DNA of 12,231 nt, taken from Methanocorpusculum sp. MCE. Its GTDB lineage: Archaea; Halobacteriota; Methanomicrobia; Methanomicrobiales; Methanocorpusculaceae. The stretch lies in NCBI GenBank assembly GCA_003315675.1, contig NIZU01000082.1, positions 1 to 12,231 on the forward strand, read 5' to 3'. The notes beneath the pieces are model-generated. The model saw only the letters and a list, made by a program, of their open reading frames with translations. It made no database searches and was not told where the DNA came from. A program made the position numbers and the translations under genes. Shown in pieces: positions 1 through 7,465 of this stretch. How positions within the stretch are numbered: the stretch's first letter is position 1; each line of letters opens with the position of its first letter.

Positions 1-34
1 ACGCAACAAAAGAGAAAACTAGTCCCTGTCAGGC

Positions 35-50
35 GTCAATTTAAATTGAC
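35..50. repeat. Perfect 16-bp palindrome at transposase start
   Basis: GTCAATTTAAATTGAC equals its own reverse complement. It lies just inside the left end of the insertion sequence and covers the TTG candidate start codon. It could be a protein-binding site for the transposase or for repression of transposase expression. Function is inferred only. Confidence 0.6.
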
Positions 51-1503
51 CAAAATGAAAACTAACCGCTTCACAGAGACACTCAATATTACACCCACTC
101 CCCACATATCTTTTCCGATTGGCCCGCTCCTCCTCAGCGAAAAAATGTTCACCTCCCTTGACCTTGTCTCCCTCTTCTCCCCGCTGAAAAAGAAAGGAAT
201 CGACATCTCCACCCTGATCAAAGCCCTCGCCGCCTACAAACTCAGCGACAACTTCAGCATCAAAAGAGCTCATTCCTGGCTCATGCAGCCGGAAACCAGA
301 GAATACTATAATCTCCCTTCGTTCACGGGAAAAACGCTGTATCGTCTTCTGGAAATGCTCGGGCAAAACAGTGCATTCATCATCTCCGGACTCCAGGAGA
401 GAATATTTTCCCGCTGTCAGTTCGAGCACACCGACGTAAATCTCGACTGGACAAGTCTTGTTCTTCACGGCAGTGCTTCACCTTTGGGGAAATACGGCTA
501 CAGTCGTGATCATCGACCAGATAAACTGCAGATAACTCTTGGGATCACCGAACTTGCTCACCCGATCAATGTACCGATCGGCGTAACGGTGAAAGCTGGA
601 AATGTGAATGACGTTACCCATTTCCGGTCAACCTTCCTCCAATCCCAGAAAAAACTCACCGAAGGTTCCATGGTTATCTTCGATAAAGGAGCCGGATCAA
701 AACAAAATCTGGAGCTCGTGGAGGTGTGCGGTCATGACTATTTGACCGCAAAGAAACTGAACACCAGTGACGATAAGATCATCAAAACGTTTTGGCAGAG
801 GAAGCCTGTTCAGCTCAATCTTGATGAGCAAACGGAAAAACAGGGTATATATGGTATCAAAATCGTGAAACCTGGCAGTGTAACCTATTTCTATTTCTCG
901 CAGGGGCTCGAGGCGCAGAATCTGGATGCTTTGTCACGGAAAGTGTACCGGCAGTTCATGGAGGCGGAGGTGATTCAGGAGTGTATTTCCCGAAACAAAA
1001 AGCTGCCGAAGAAGATTGGGATCTCAAATCCGCTGGTGAAGATTACCTATTCCGTTCAGACAAAGCTCCTGCAGATGTCGGAAGAGGAGGCGCTTGCGTT
1101 TCTCCGGGAGAAGCTGAATACTGGAAGAGGGGGATTTTTCGCCCTAACTTCAAGCAGGAATTTGACACTTGCAGAAGCGCTTGAACGCTACCGAAAAAAG
1201 GATTCGATTGAGAAGATCTTTCATTCGCTAAAGAATGAGATCGAGATTAAACCACTGAGGGTATGGACGGAAAATAGTATTCGCGGCGCAATTCTGATCG
1301 GGTTTCTGGCACAGCTGTTTGTGTCTCTGGTGCGATATGAGGTTCCGGAAGCAAAGCATGTGGCTACAAAATTCATCAAATATTCGCTGATGAATTTGAC
1401 AGTTACGATGATGAAGGGGAAAGAGAGAGGTCACCGATGTTTGTTTTCCAATTTTGATGCGCTGAATACGGCGATACTCGGGCTAAAATGCGGGGTGGGG
1501 TGA
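46..1503 (+). CDS. IS1634/IS4-group DDE transposase
   Basis: A 485-residue transposase that would cut and rejoin the ends of its insertion sequence. The motif around residues 149-162 (KYGYSRDHRPDKLQ) is typical of IS1634-type enzymes. Candidate catalytic acids are D134 (NLDWTS), D213 (IFDKG) and E389. The last lies in a Y-K-E-K pattern (Y382, K385, E389, K396) that fits the Y(2)R(3)E(6)K signature of the IS4 superfamily with Lys for Arg. The start could be TTG at 46 or ATG at 55. No Shine-Dalgarno sequence is visible before either. The TTG lies inside a perfect 16-bp palindrome at 35-50. Length and motifs are complete, and no frameshift or internal stop is present. Family placement comes from motifs only. 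Confidence 0.88.
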   Translation: MTKMKTNRFTETLNITPTPHISFPIGPLLLSEKMFTSLDLVSLFSPLKKKGIDISTLIKALAAYKLSDNFSIKRAHSWLMQPETREYYNLPSFTGKTLYRLLEMLGQNSAFIISGLQERIFSRCQFEHTDVNLDWTSLVLHGSASPLGKYGYSRDHRPDKLQITLGITELAHPINVPIGVTVKAGNVNDVTHFRSTFLQSQKKLTEGSMVIFDKGAGSKQNLELVEVCGHDYLTAKKLNTSDDKIIKTFWQRKPVQLNLDEQTEKQGIYGIKIVKPGSVTYFYFSQGLEAQNLDALSRKVYRQFMEAEVIQECISRNKKLPKKIGISNPLVKITYSVQTKLLQMSEEEALAFLREKLNTGRGGFFALTSSRNLTLAEALERYRKKDSIEKIFHSLKNEIEIKPLRVWTENSIRGAILIGFLAQLFVSLVRYEVPEAKHVATKFIKYSLMNLTVTMMKGKERGHRCLFSNFDALNTAILGLKCGVG

Positions 1504-1547
1504 GGCTGGATAGGGGGAGAAGAGGCAACTGTCAAAGTCAGGGTCTA

Positions 1548-1777
1548 TCAAACAAACCGACCAAGACTCTTTTTGTCCACTCTGCGCGAAAATAACCTCC
1601 ACTTAAATCCTAATATCATCCCTCATTTTCCGGATGAATCCAGTTTTTTGAATCGATAAAATAATCAAAATACTGACGATGTTAAATTCCGCGCAACGAT
1701 TTACAATCACAAAGATAGAAGCAGATTCAGGTATATGTAATCCATAAATGGGGTTGATTTGCTAAACAAAAAAACAG
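1548..1777. other. AT-rich intergenic region, no gene seen
   Basis: About 230 bp between the insertion sequence and the 3' side of tRNA-Val. I see no convincing open reading frame, RNA gene or long repeat here. The only interpretable part is the A-rich run at about 1765-1774, which on the minus strand is a T tract just past the tRNA 3' end. Confidence 0.5.
1765..1775 (-). terminator. Oligo-T terminator of tRNA-Val
   Basis: On the minus strand, CTG at the tRNA 3' end is followed by seven T residues, then GTTT. A run of T residues directly after a gene is the usual archaeal transcription stop signal. It needs no hairpin. Confidence 0.55.
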
Positions 1778-1851
1778 TGGACCCGCTGAGATTCGAACTC
1801 AGGACCTCCGCCATGTCAAGGCGACGTCATAGCCAACTAAACCACGAGTCC
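1778..1851 (-). tRNA. tRNA-Val (anticodon GAC)
   Basis: A 74-nt tRNA read on the minus strand, decoding GUC and GUU valine codons. The acceptor stem GGACTCG pairs with CGGGTCC (one U-G pair), followed by discriminator A. The D arm has GTT/GAC pairing with a GG in the loop. The anticodon stem TCGCC/GGCGG (one U-G pair) closes the loop TTGACAT, with anticodon GAC. The T stem CTGAG/CTCAG closes TTCGAAT. The variable loop is short. The CCA end is not encoded and no intron is present. The gene has its own TATA box upstream and a T tract downstream, so it is probably transcribed alone. Confidence 0.95.
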
Positions 1852-1893
1852 AGGTTTAAGCACCTGTGTGCCTTACTAGATTGTCACCCGACA

Positions 1894-1901
1894 CATATAA
1901 A
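1894..1901 (-). promoter_or_regulatory. TATA box of tRNA-Val
   Basis: The minus strand reads TTTATATG, close to the archaeal TATA consensus, about 45 nt upstream of the mature tRNA 5' end. A start about 25 nt downstream of the box would give a short 5' leader, as usual for archaeal tRNAs. An A-rich stretch lies just upstream of the box, in the BRE position. Confidence 0.7.
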
Positions 1902-1945
1902 TTTTTTTAACTTGTATCGGAAAATGAAGGGGATATCCCCAGCAT

Positions 1946-3529
1946 TTAGAGCCGTACGAACTTCGCAGCAGTAATCCCGTCGCTTGACGCGACCTCCTTC
2001 ATCACTTCAGGAGAGACCACATCGTCGACAGCGAGGATCATCAACGATTCGGAACCAACATTTCTGCCGCCGACCTGCATACTGGAAATGTTCACATTAT
2101 GCTTGCCGAGGATCATACCCACCGGACCGACAACGCCCGGACGGTTCACATGATCTGCAAGAATAACATATCCGCTTGGAACGAGATCCGTCGCGTATTT
2201 GCCAATCGAAAGGATACGGGGGCCTGCACGGGTAACGATACCGGAGATCGACTCGCTGCCCTTCTCAGTCTTGAACGTCAGCGTCACAAGAGATTTGTAA
2301 TCGCCTGCCTCACTCGAGGTCTTCTCGAAGATCGTAATTCCGCGTCCTTGGGCGATGATCTCGGCATTGACGATGTTTGCCGGTTCGTGAAGGACCTGCT
2401 CAAGCATACCTTTGATACCAAGCCTGGTCACATACTTCAGATTCTGATTCAGGTCGGCTATCTCGCCGAGATAGGCAAACTCAACTTCCGTGATCGCGCC
2501 GTCGGCGATCTGGGCTGCAAGGCTTCCCATCTTCTCGGCAAGAAGCGCATACGGATCGATCTTCGACTTGACTTCCGGCGTTACGAGCGGTGCATTCACC
2601 GCACTCTTGGTAGAGCCGCCTTTCAGAACATCGATGCACTGGTGGGCAACGGAGATAGCCACATTCTTCTGGGCTTCGACCGTGCTTGCTCCAAGGTGAG
2701 GAGTAACGATCACCGAATCAAGCTTTAAAAGCGGAGACTCCGTCGGCGGCTCGACCTCGAACACATCAAGAGCAGCCCCGGCAACTTTGCCGGCGACGAT
2801 CGCATCGTAGAGATCCTTCTCATCGATGATTCCGCCGCGGGCACAGTTGATCAGCCTAACACCGGTCTTCATCGTCGCAATGGATTCCTTGTTCACGAGA
2901 TGGGTCGTTGACGGGATAAGAGGCGTGTGGACCGTGATGACATCCGCTTTCGTGAAGAGCTCGGCAACGCTCATCATCTCGACACCCATCGCTGCTCCGA
3001 CTTCTGCCGGAATGAACGGATCGTAGGCGATGACCGTCATCTGAAGGGCCTGGGCACGCTTTGCAACTTCACGGCCGATACGTCCGAATCCGACAACGCC
3101 GAGGACCTTGCCGTTCATCTCGTTGCCCATAAACTTGGAGCGTTTCCACTCGCCTTTTTTCAGGGACGCGCTTGCCTGGGGGATGTTTCGGGCCATTGCC
3201 ATCATCATCGCGATCGTGTGTTCCGTCGCTGCAAGCGTGTTTCCTTCCGGCGCATTGGAAACGATGATACCTTTCTTGGTCGCTGCTTCGCAGTCGATAT
3301 TATCGACACCGACACCGGCACGGCCGATGTACTTCATTTTGTCAGCCGCTTCAATGATCCGGGCAGTAACCTGGGTCCCCGAGCGGACGATCAATGCATC
3401 GTATTCACCGATGATTTTAACGAGTTCATCTTCAGAGAGATCAGCTTTCTCATCGACTTCGCAAAAATCCTTTAATATAGCAATACCCTCTGCTGCAAGA
3501 GGATCAGATACCAGTACTTTGAAGCTCAC
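1946..3529 (-). CDS. serA: D-3-phosphoglycerate dehydrogenase
   Basis: This enzyme oxidises 3-phosphoglycerate with NAD to 3-phosphohydroxypyruvate, the first step of serine synthesis, in the cytosol. The protein has 527 residues, the usual length of the long SerA form. Residues 1-100 and 285-315 form the catalytic domain and 101-285 the Rossmann domain, with GFGRIG at 147-152. The catalytic set is complete: R231 (CARGG), E260 (DVFEVEPP) and H278 (TPHLGAST). An intervening domain follows, then a C-terminal ACT domain from about 453 (YVILADHVNRPGVVG), which in relatives binds serine for feedback control. The start is GTG: an in-frame TAA lies two codons upstream, so no longer form is possible. 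No Shine-Dalgarno sequence is visible close by, so the mRNA may be leaderless. The gene diverges from ppsA. Confidence 0.97.
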   Translation of the reverse strand: MSFKVLVSDPLAAEGIAILKDFCEVDEKADLSEDELVKIIGEYDALIVRSGTQVTARIIEAADKMKYIGRAGVGVDNIDCEAATKKGIIVSNAPEGNTLAATEHTIAMMMAMARNIPQASASLKKGEWKRSKFMGNEMNGKVLGVVGFGRIGREVAKRAQALQMTVIAYDPFIPAEVGAAMGVEMMSVAELFTKADVITVHTPLIPSTTHLVNKESIATMKTGVRLINCARGGIIDEKDLYDAIVAGKVAGAALDVFEVEPPTESPLLKLDSVIVTPHLGASTVEAQKNVAISVAHQCIDVLKGGSTKSAVNAPLVTPEVKSKIDPYALLAEKMGSLAAQIADGAITEVEFAYLGEIADLNQNLKYVTRLGIKGMLEQVLHEPANIVNAEIIAQGRGITIFEKTSSEAGDYKSLVTLTFKTEKGSESISGIVTRAGPRILSIGKYATDLVPSGYVILADHVNRPGVVGPVGMILGKHNVNISSMQVGGRNVGSESLMILAVDDVVSPEVMKEVASSDGITAAKFVRL

Positions 3530-3537
3530 GGATTATC

Positions 3538-3556
3538 GAATACTTATTTGGTATTC
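3538..3556. repeat. Inverted repeat in serA promoter region
   Basis: GAATAC at 3538-3543 and GTATTC at 3551-3556 form a perfect 6-bp inverted repeat with a 7-nt A/T-rich spacer. It lies 9 to 27 bp upstream of the serA GTG, where a basal promoter or an operator would sit. It could be a regulator site or chance. Confidence 0.35.
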
Positions 3557-3691
3557 ACCCGTTTAGTATGTTTCTGTGCAGACGAAAATCTCCCACCAGA
3601 AGCAGAAAAAACCATCATCTCCATACCCGGTCTTCCATCCTGCATCCCTATCTCTCTCTGAGACCGCCGGTCATACAGATGCAGCCCCTAC

Positions 3692-3724
3692 AACAATCTA
3701 TTATTGTTAAGAGAGCAATAATAG
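3692..3724 (+). promoter_or_regulatory. Overlapping dyads directly upstream of ppsA
   Basis: Two inverted repeats share bases. AACAAT (3692-3697) pairs with ATTGTT (3703-3708) around a 5-nt loop. CTATTATTG (3698-3706) pairs perfectly with CAATAATAG (3716-3724) around a 9-nt loop. The two hairpins cannot form together. The second touches the probable ribosome-binding sequence GAGTGAG at 3724-3730. It could be an operator over the promoter, or an RNA switch if transcription starts upstream of 3692. CTATTATT may also act as the TATA element, which would favour the operator reading. Confidence 0.5.
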
Positions 3725-3730
3725 AGTGAG
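3724..3730 (+). promoter_or_regulatory. Probable ribosome-binding site of ppsA
   Basis: GAGTGAG lies 5 nt before the ATG at 3736. It is a partial match to the archaeal GGTGA/GGAGG type and overlaps the right arm of the 9-bp dyad by one base. Confidence 0.45.
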
Positions 3731-3735
3731 TATCT

Positions 3736-6012
3736 ATGGACAAATCACCCAATATTCTTTGGCTGACTGAAATCCGCAACACTGACATCCCCTCAGTCGG
3801 CGGGAAAGGCGCTTCCCTTGGGGAGATGACCCATGTCGGTCTGCCTGTCCCCCAGGCGTTTGTAGTTACAGCCCAGGCATTCCGCCGGTTCTTACAGCTG
3901 ACAAAAATGGAAGAACCCATCTTTTCCATTCTCGAAAAACTCGACGTTGACGACAATGATGCGCTCAACGCCACTTCCGAAAAAGTAAAGGCAATGGTCA
4001 GCACGGCAAAAATGCCGGCAAAGATCAAAACAGAAATTCTCGAATCCTACAAAAAGATGGGCAACGAAACGGTTGTTGCCGTACGTTCGAGTGCAACAGC
4101 TGAAGATCTGCCGGATGCATCCTTTGCCGGCCAGCAGGACACGTATCTCAACATCCTCGCCGAGAAAGATCTGCTGGAGGCAGTCCAAAACTGCTGGGCA
4201 TCGCTTTATACCGCCCGTGCAATATATTACCGTTCAAAGAACGGATTCGATGACCGCAGCGTGAATATCGCGGTCGTTGTCCAGCAGCTCGTTTTTTCCG
4301 AAAAAGCCGGTGTTATGTTCTCATCCCACCCGGTCTCCGGGGCAAAAACCGTGATGATCGAAGCATCGTGGGGACTTGGCGAAGCGATCGTTTCAGGAAC
4401 AGTCTCTCCCGACAACTATGTCTATGACAGAAAAGGCCGGAAGATCATCCAGAAAACCATCGCTACCAAATCCGTTGAGATCATTCCGGACGGAAAGAAA
4501 GGCACCAAAGTCTCCAACGTTCCAAAAGACCGGCAGGATGCCCAGGTTCTTTCCGAAAAAGATATCCTCAGACTTGCAGAGTTCGCAATAAAATCCGAAG
4601 AACACTACAAGAGTGCTCAGGATATGGAGTGGGGTATGGTCGGCGACACGATCTACATCCTCCAGTCCCGCCCGATCACGACGATCCAGAAAAACCCTTC
4701 CAAAACCAAGGCACCTGCTTCATCCGCCACGGGAACCATCATCCTTCAGGGTTACGGGGCATCCCCGGGTGTAGCTTCCGGAAAAGTCATCATCGTCAAT
4801 GACGTGAAAGACACCTCCAGAGTTCAGGAGGGAGATGTGATGGTTGCGACCATGACGAACCCCGACATGGTCCCAGCAATGAAAAAAGTCGTGGGTATCA
4901 TCACCGATGAAGGAGGAATGACCTGCCATGCAGCAATCGTTTCCCGCGAACTCGGAACCCCGGCGGTCGTTGGAACCAAACAGGCAACTTCCCTTCTCAA
5001 AGAGGGACAGATCGTTACGATCGATGGCGAAAAAGGTCTTATCTACGATGGAAAACTTGCCATTTCCGAAGAATGCGGAGCTTCACCAAAAGGTGCGACC
5101 ATCGCTGCGTCTCCGATCATCACCGGAACTTCGGTAAAGGTCAACGTCTCTATGCCCGAAGCCGCAGCCCGCGCTGCAGCCACCGGAGCAGACGGCGTAG
5201 GTCTCCTCAGAATCGAACACCTTATCATCGGCATGAACAAAACCCCTTCCTGGTATATCAAACACAATAAACAGGAACAGTTCATCACCGAACTGATGGA
5301 TGGTATCAGAACCGTTCTCGATGCATTCCGCGGAAAATCGGTCTGGGTCAGAACGCTTGACTCCCCAACCGATGAGTTCCTCAATATGGAAGGCGGCGAA
5401 GACGAGCCCCACGAACACAATCCGATGCTCGGATTCCGCGGTATCCGCCGCGACCTTCGCCAAAAAGAGCAGCTCAGAATGCAGGCTGAATGTTTCCGCC
5501 GTCTCTGGGAAGCAGGCTACCACAACCTTGGCATCATGTTCCCCCTCGTTCAGCACCCGCGCGAGTTCCTCGCTGCAAAAGAAGCATTCCGCGGATGGGG
5601 TATCGACGTGGAAAACATGGATCTTGGTATCATGGTCGAGATCCCCGCATCGGCGATCATCATCGACGAGTTCATCAAAGCCGGCATCGACTTCTGTTCC
5701 TTTGGAACGAACGATCTCGTCCAGTACACGCTCGCGGTTGATCGGAACAACGGTCTGATCGGCGAGATGTACGAACCCGAACACCCGGCGGTTATGCGTC
5801 TGATTGCAAACTGTGTCGCTCAGTGCAGAGAAGCCGGTGTGGAGTGTTCCATCTGCGGTCAGGCAGGCTCCGATCCGAAGTTCGTCAAGTGGCTCGTAAA
5901 CCAGGGAATCTCCAGCGTTTCGGCAAACATCGACGCCATCCAGAAGATCAGAGAGACCGTCGCAAAAACGGAAAAACAGATTCTGCTCAACGCAGCCCTG
6001 AAGAAAAACTAA
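3736..6012 (+). CDS. ppsA: Phosphoenolpyruvate synthase
   Basis: This enzyme converts pyruvate, ATP and water to phosphoenolpyruvate, AMP and phosphate. In an autotrophic methanogen it is the entry to gluconeogenesis after pyruvate is made from acetyl-CoA and CO2. The protein has 758 residues, a normal length. Residues 1-315 are the ATP-binding PPDK_N domain (VGGKGASLGEM at 21-31, VAVRSSATAEDLPDASFAGQ at 114-133). The central phosphohistidine domain carries H398 in GGMTCHAAIVSRELG. The C-terminal PEP/pyruvate barrel spans about 465-750, with GADGVGLLRIEHL at 484-496 and the active-site cysteine C707 in CSICGQAGSD. The ATG at 3736 begins the conserved N-terminus. mfnA follows after 28 nt on the same strand, so cotranscription is likely. 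The overlapping dyads before the gene suggest regulation. Confidence 0.97.
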   Translation: MDKSPNILWLTEIRNTDIPSVGGKGASLGEMTHVGLPVPQAFVVTAQAFRRFLQLTKMEEPIFSILEKLDVDDNDALNATSEKVKAMVSTAKMPAKIKTEILESYKKMGNETVVAVRSSATAEDLPDASFAGQQDTYLNILAEKDLLEAVQNCWASLYTARAIYYRSKNGFDDRSVNIAVVVQQLVFSEKAGVMFSSHPVSGAKTVMIEASWGLGEAIVSGTVSPDNYVYDRKGRKIIQKTIATKSVEIIPDGKKGTKVSNVPKDRQDAQVLSEKDILRLAEFAIKSEEHYKSAQDMEWGMVGDTIYILQSRPITTIQKNPSKTKAPASSATGTIILQGYGASPGVASGKVIIVNDVKDTSRVQEGDVMVATMTNPDMVPAMKKVVGIITDEGGMTCHAAIVSRELGTPAVVGTKQATSLLKEGQIVTIDGEKGLIYDGKLAISEECGASPKGATIAASPIITGTSVKVNVSMPEAAARAAATGADGVGLLRIEHLIIGMNKTPSWYIKHNKQEQFITELMDGIRTVLDAFRGKSVWVRTLDSPTDEFLNMEGGEDEPHEHNPMLGFRGIRRDLRQKEQLRMQAECFRRLWEAGYHNLGIMFPLVQHPREFLAAKEAFRGWGIDVENMDLGIMVEIPASAIIIDEFIKAGIDFCSFGTNDLVQYTLAVDRNNGLIGEMYEPEHPAVMRLIANCVAQCREAGVECSICGQAGSDPKFVKWLVNQGISSVSANIDAIQKIRETVAKTEKQILLNAALKKN

Positions 6013-6030
6013 CCCCACATAATTTTCAGC

Positions 6031-6035
6031 GTGAT
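6031..6035 (+). promoter_or_regulatory. Probable ribosome-binding site of mfnA
   Basis: GTGAT, part of the archaeal GGTGAT motif, lies 5 nt before the ATG at 6041. An in-frame TGA at 6032-6034 excludes a longer N-terminus, so this site fixes the start. Confidence 0.45.
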
Positions 6036-6040
6036 TATTC

Positions 6041-7138
6041 ATGGAGGAGAAAGGATGCAAAAGGGAGGAGGTCATCTCCTTCTTATCCGGATATCGGGCA
6101 GAGGATTTGCATCACGACCATATCCTCAGTTCGATGTGTACGATTCCGCACGAAATGGCGGTTTTTGTACATGAAATGTTTAGTGCAACGAATCTCGGCG
6201 ATCCGGGACTTTTCCCCGGCACAGCAAAGATCGAAGATCTTCTGGTCCATTCGCTTGGTGAACTCATGCATCACCCGGGAGCCGGGGGGTATGCGACCTC
6301 GGGCGGAACCGAATCGAATCTTCAGGCGATCCGTATCGCAAAAAAACTGAAACCCGAGATTAAAAAACCCAACATCGTCGTTCCGGCATCAGCGCACTTT
6401 TCTTTCGATAAGACCTGCGATATGCTCGGAGTTGAGATGCGGATCGCGCCCTACGGCAAAAATTACACCGTCAACTGCGATAAGATGGCGGAGCTGGTCG
6501 ATAAAAATACCATATCGGTCGCAGCGATCGCCGGTACCACTGAGTATGGTATGATTGATGACGTCGAGCGGATCGGAAAGATCGCTCTTGAAAACGATCT
6601 GTTCTTCCATGTTGATGCAGCATTCGGCGGAATGGTGATCCCGTTCCTGCCAAACCCGGCACCGTTCGATTTCAACGTCAAAGGAGTATCCTCGATCTCG
6701 CTTGATCCGCACAAGATGGGAATGAGCACGATCCCCTGCGGATGTCTGCTCCTCCGCAAACCGGAGCAGTTTGGAACCCTCAACGTCGATACTCCGTATC
6801 TGACCGTAAAGAAGGAATGCACCCTTGCCGGAACCAGACCGGGAGCGGATGTCGCCGGCGCCTATGCCGTCATCAAATTCCTCGGACGAGAGGGATTCCG
6901 TGCAGTCGTCGCCGGCTGTATGGAAAACACCCGCCGTCTGATCGAAGGAATGGAGGCATTCGGCTATACCCGTGCAGTCGATCCGGTGATGAATGTTGCC
7001 ACGTTCGAAGAGGGAACGGTGCCTAAGGGATGGATCGTCTCGCACACCCGTGCAGGCCATCTCAGATTTGTCGTGATGCCCAACGTGACCCGCGACGTCA
7101 TAGAGAATTTCCTCGCCGACGTTGCAAAGATCAACTAA
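6041..7138 (+). CDS. mfnA: L-tyrosine / L-aspartate decarboxylase
   Basis: A PLP-dependent decarboxylase of 365 residues. Known archaeal MfnA enzymes turn tyrosine into tyramine for methanofuran, the C1 carrier of methanogenesis, and some act on aspartate to give beta-alanine for coenzyme A. Which substrate dominates here cannot be read from the sequence. The group II decarboxylase pattern is complete: GGYATSGGTESNLQAIR at 82-98, H119 (ASAHFSFDK) in the position that stacks on PLP, HVDAAFGG at 190-197 with D192 binding the cofactor, and K225 in SLDPHKMG, the Schiff-base lysine. The N-terminus fits family members starting at this ATG, although a second ATG occurs at 6055. A run of seven T residues begins at the stop codon and could end transcription. 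The gene sits 28 nt behind ppsA. Confidence 0.94.
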   Translation: MEEKGCKREEVISFLSGYRAEDLHHDHILSSMCTIPHEMAVFVHEMFSATNLGDPGLFPGTAKIEDLLVHSLGELMHHPGAGGYATSGGTESNLQAIRIAKKLKPEIKKPNIVVPASAHFSFDKTCDMLGVEMRIAPYGKNYTVNCDKMAELVDKNTISVAAIAGTTEYGMIDDVERIGKIALENDLFFHVDAAFGGMVIPFLPNPAPFDFNVKGVSSISLDPHKMGMSTIPCGCLLLRKPEQFGTLNVDTPYLTVKKECTLAGTRPGADVAGAYAVIKFLGREGFRAVVAGCMENTRRLIEGMEAFGYTRAVDPVMNVATFEEGTVPKGWIVSHTRAGHLRFVVMPNVTRDVIENFLADVAKIN

Positions 7139-7145
7139 TTTTTTT
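7139..7145 (+). terminator. Oligo-T terminator after mfnA
   Basis: Seven consecutive T residues begin directly after the mfnA TAA. This is a typical archaeal termination signal. It lies upstream of the large palindrome, so the palindrome is not needed to end the ppsA-mfnA transcript. Confidence 0.5.
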
Positions 7146-7153
7146 AAGATACG

Positions 7154-7458
7154 TTACGCGGTGGTAATCTCAATCCAATTCGGAAAGGGTATTACTGGGT
7201 TTGGACACATGAGAAAAACCAACCGCGAATCGGCGCGAATCCCGCAAGCCTTTGGCTTGCTCCCAGAATCGGATTTGCTGATCCTCACTCTCGCAAGGCA
7301 AAGCCTTGCGATTAGATACGACGAGCGAGAGTGAGGATCAGCAAGTCCGATTCTCCTCGCCCGAAGGGCGGATTCGCGCCGATTCGCGGTTGGTTTTTCT
7401 TAGGTTTCCACACCCTGCAAACTCCTTCCCGAATTGGATCCGCACCAACACCGCCTAA
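7154..7458. repeat. Nested ~305-bp palindromic element
   Basis: A long inverted repeat centred near 7306 fills the gap between two convergent genes. The outer arms, 7154-7211 and 7401-7458, are imperfect but collinear. The first stem, 7212-7242 with 7370-7400, is perfect over 31 bp. The second stem, 7265-7294 with 7325-7354, matches at 29 of 30 positions. Between the stems the two sides differ and each holds its own hairpin: GCAAGCC-TTT-GGCTTGC at 7244-7260 and CGCCC-GAA-GGGCG at 7358-7370. The apex holds GCAAGGC-AAA-GCCTTGC at 7293-7309. The fold is a four-way junction with a further tip hairpin. It could be a MITE-like mobile repeat, a structured RNA, or a barrier between convergent transcripts. 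No open reading frame with family features is present. Confidence 0.85.
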
Positions 7459-7465
7459 GTCCAAT

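Larger units (their letters stand above)
20..1547 (+). mobile_element. IS1634/IS4-like insertion sequence
   Basis: An insertion sequence of about 1.53 kb carrying a single DDE transposase gene. The proposed ends are an imperfect inverted repeat: TAGTCCCTGTC at 20-30 and GTCAGGGTCTA at 1537-1547, whose complement is TAGACCCTGAC (9 of 11 match). Similarity weakens further inside. I found no convincing target-site duplication: the flanks are GAAAAC on the left and TCAAAC on the right. The exact outer ends are therefore uncertain by several bases. The transposase frame is intact from end to end, so the copy may still be active. It sits about 230 bp from tRNA-Val, in a stretch with no other genes. 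Confidence 0.7.

Noticed and set aside
14..1553. Target-site duplication around the left-hand IS
   Set aside because: GAAAAC and TCAAAC on the two sides share only AAAC-like letters in A-rich DNA, so no duplication can be claimed.
1929..1940. GGGGATATCCCC palindrome after serA as a terminator
   Set aside because: The 4-bp stem is weak and no T tract follows it directly, so it is probably chance.
2099..3566. Several plus-strand open frames of 150-210 codons across serA
   Set aside because: All overlap the well-supported serA gene on the other strand and have no recognisable motifs or initiation signals.
5083..6075. A 330-codon open frame on the minus strand across ppsA
   Set aside because: It lies opposite a complete, motif-rich ppsA and its translation shows no family pattern. 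Long antisense frames are common opposite conserved GC-biased genes.
7212..7400. The palindrome as a simple intrinsic terminator
   Set aside because: It is far larger than any terminator, contains branched hairpins, and mfnA already has a T run directly after its stop codon.
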